A DNA stretch of 13,370 bases from positions 1 through 13,370 of the forward strand of contig JAJQDK010000150.1 in the NCBI GenBank assembly GCA_021202245.1, read 5' to 3'. The DNA comes from Clostridiales bacterium (GTDB taxonomy: Bacteria > Bacillota > Clostridia > Oscillospirales > Acutalibacteraceae). Made by a program: the position numbers and the translations under genes. How positions within the stretch are numbered: the stretch's first letter is position 1; the number at the start of each line of letters is the position of its first letter. Positions 13,355-13,370 of the stretch are shown here, in pieces. Below the pieces are notes generated by a model. It saw only the letters and a program-made list of their open reading frames with translations, had not been told where the DNA came from and ran no database searches.

Positions 13355-13370
13355 ATGAAAATTACAAAGG
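13355..13370 (+). CDS. Possible start of a further gene (runs off right edge)
   Basis: ATG at 13355-13357 is preceded by GGAG (13341-13344) at a 10-nt distance and reads MKITK before the window ends. The lysine-rich opening would suit a signal peptide, but five codons cannot show that. The 108-nt gap before it (13247-13354) holds only A/T-rich sequence, with a small TTGATCAA palindrome and no convincing promoter or terminator. Confidence 0.35.

Overview
The window looks like a core-genome stretch of a low-to-mid GC Gram-positive gut Clostridium relative (Clostridia, probably Oscillospirales/Ruminococcaceae). The reasons are the consensus sigma-A-type promoters with 17-nt spacers, strong GGAGG-type ribosome sites, a DnaD-type primosome gene followed by a DnaI-like helicase loader, PcrA with its C-terminal Tudor-like domain, lipoproteins with lipoboxes, and several families I associate mainly with Clostridia (DUF5685, DUF4358, TIGR03905/TSCPD, and a cysteine-rich family carrying the motif ANRIYDSC). 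No phage, CRISPR or intact mobile element is visible.

Layout. At 1-83 the 5' end of a DUF5685 protein gene runs off the left edge on the minus strand. It is divergent from a plus-strand HAD-IB phosphatase (321-893), with a clear promoter for each. A hairpin terminator (910-948) separates the phosphatase from a convergent minus-strand block: a 21-cysteine protein (995-1843), a secreted beta-lactamase-fold serine hydrolase lipoprotein (2004-3212), PcrA/UvrD helicase (3437-5692) and a DUF4358 lipoprotein (5771-6226). Next come two minus-strand tRNA genes, Pro(CGG) and Gln(CTG), with a textbook promoter (6508-6536) and terminator (6239-6279). Upstream of them lie the helicase-loader and DnaD-like genes (6559-7548, 7563-8666), an operon with a 14-nt gap.

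From 8920 a small plus-strand TSCPD protein is convergent with a 61-residue membrane protein (9197-9382, minus). An archaeal-type cofactor-independent phosphoglycerate mutase (9508-10719) follows prfB/RF2 (10786-11904), both on the minus strand. prfB is divergent from a plus-strand RING/zinc-ribbon/DUF2628 membrane protein (12200-13246). A new plus-strand gene may begin at 13355.

Themes: replication and repair (PcrA, DnaD, helicase loader), translation (two tRNAs, RF2), glycolysis (ApgM) and cell-surface or envelope proteins. Almost every stop codon is TAA. The only TGA, at the end of the DnaD-like gene, is followed at once by an in-frame TAA, and prfB lacks the usual programmed frameshift. 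I found no complete new defence or mobile system. The most interesting non-coding signals are an 18-bp inverted repeat that would bury the ribosome site of the cysteine-rich gene (1850-1976), a dense multi-hairpin element between pcrA and the hydrolase gene (about 3291-3427), and an exact 16-nt direct repeat upstream of two minus-strand promoter-like sequences (8809-8824, 9473-9488).
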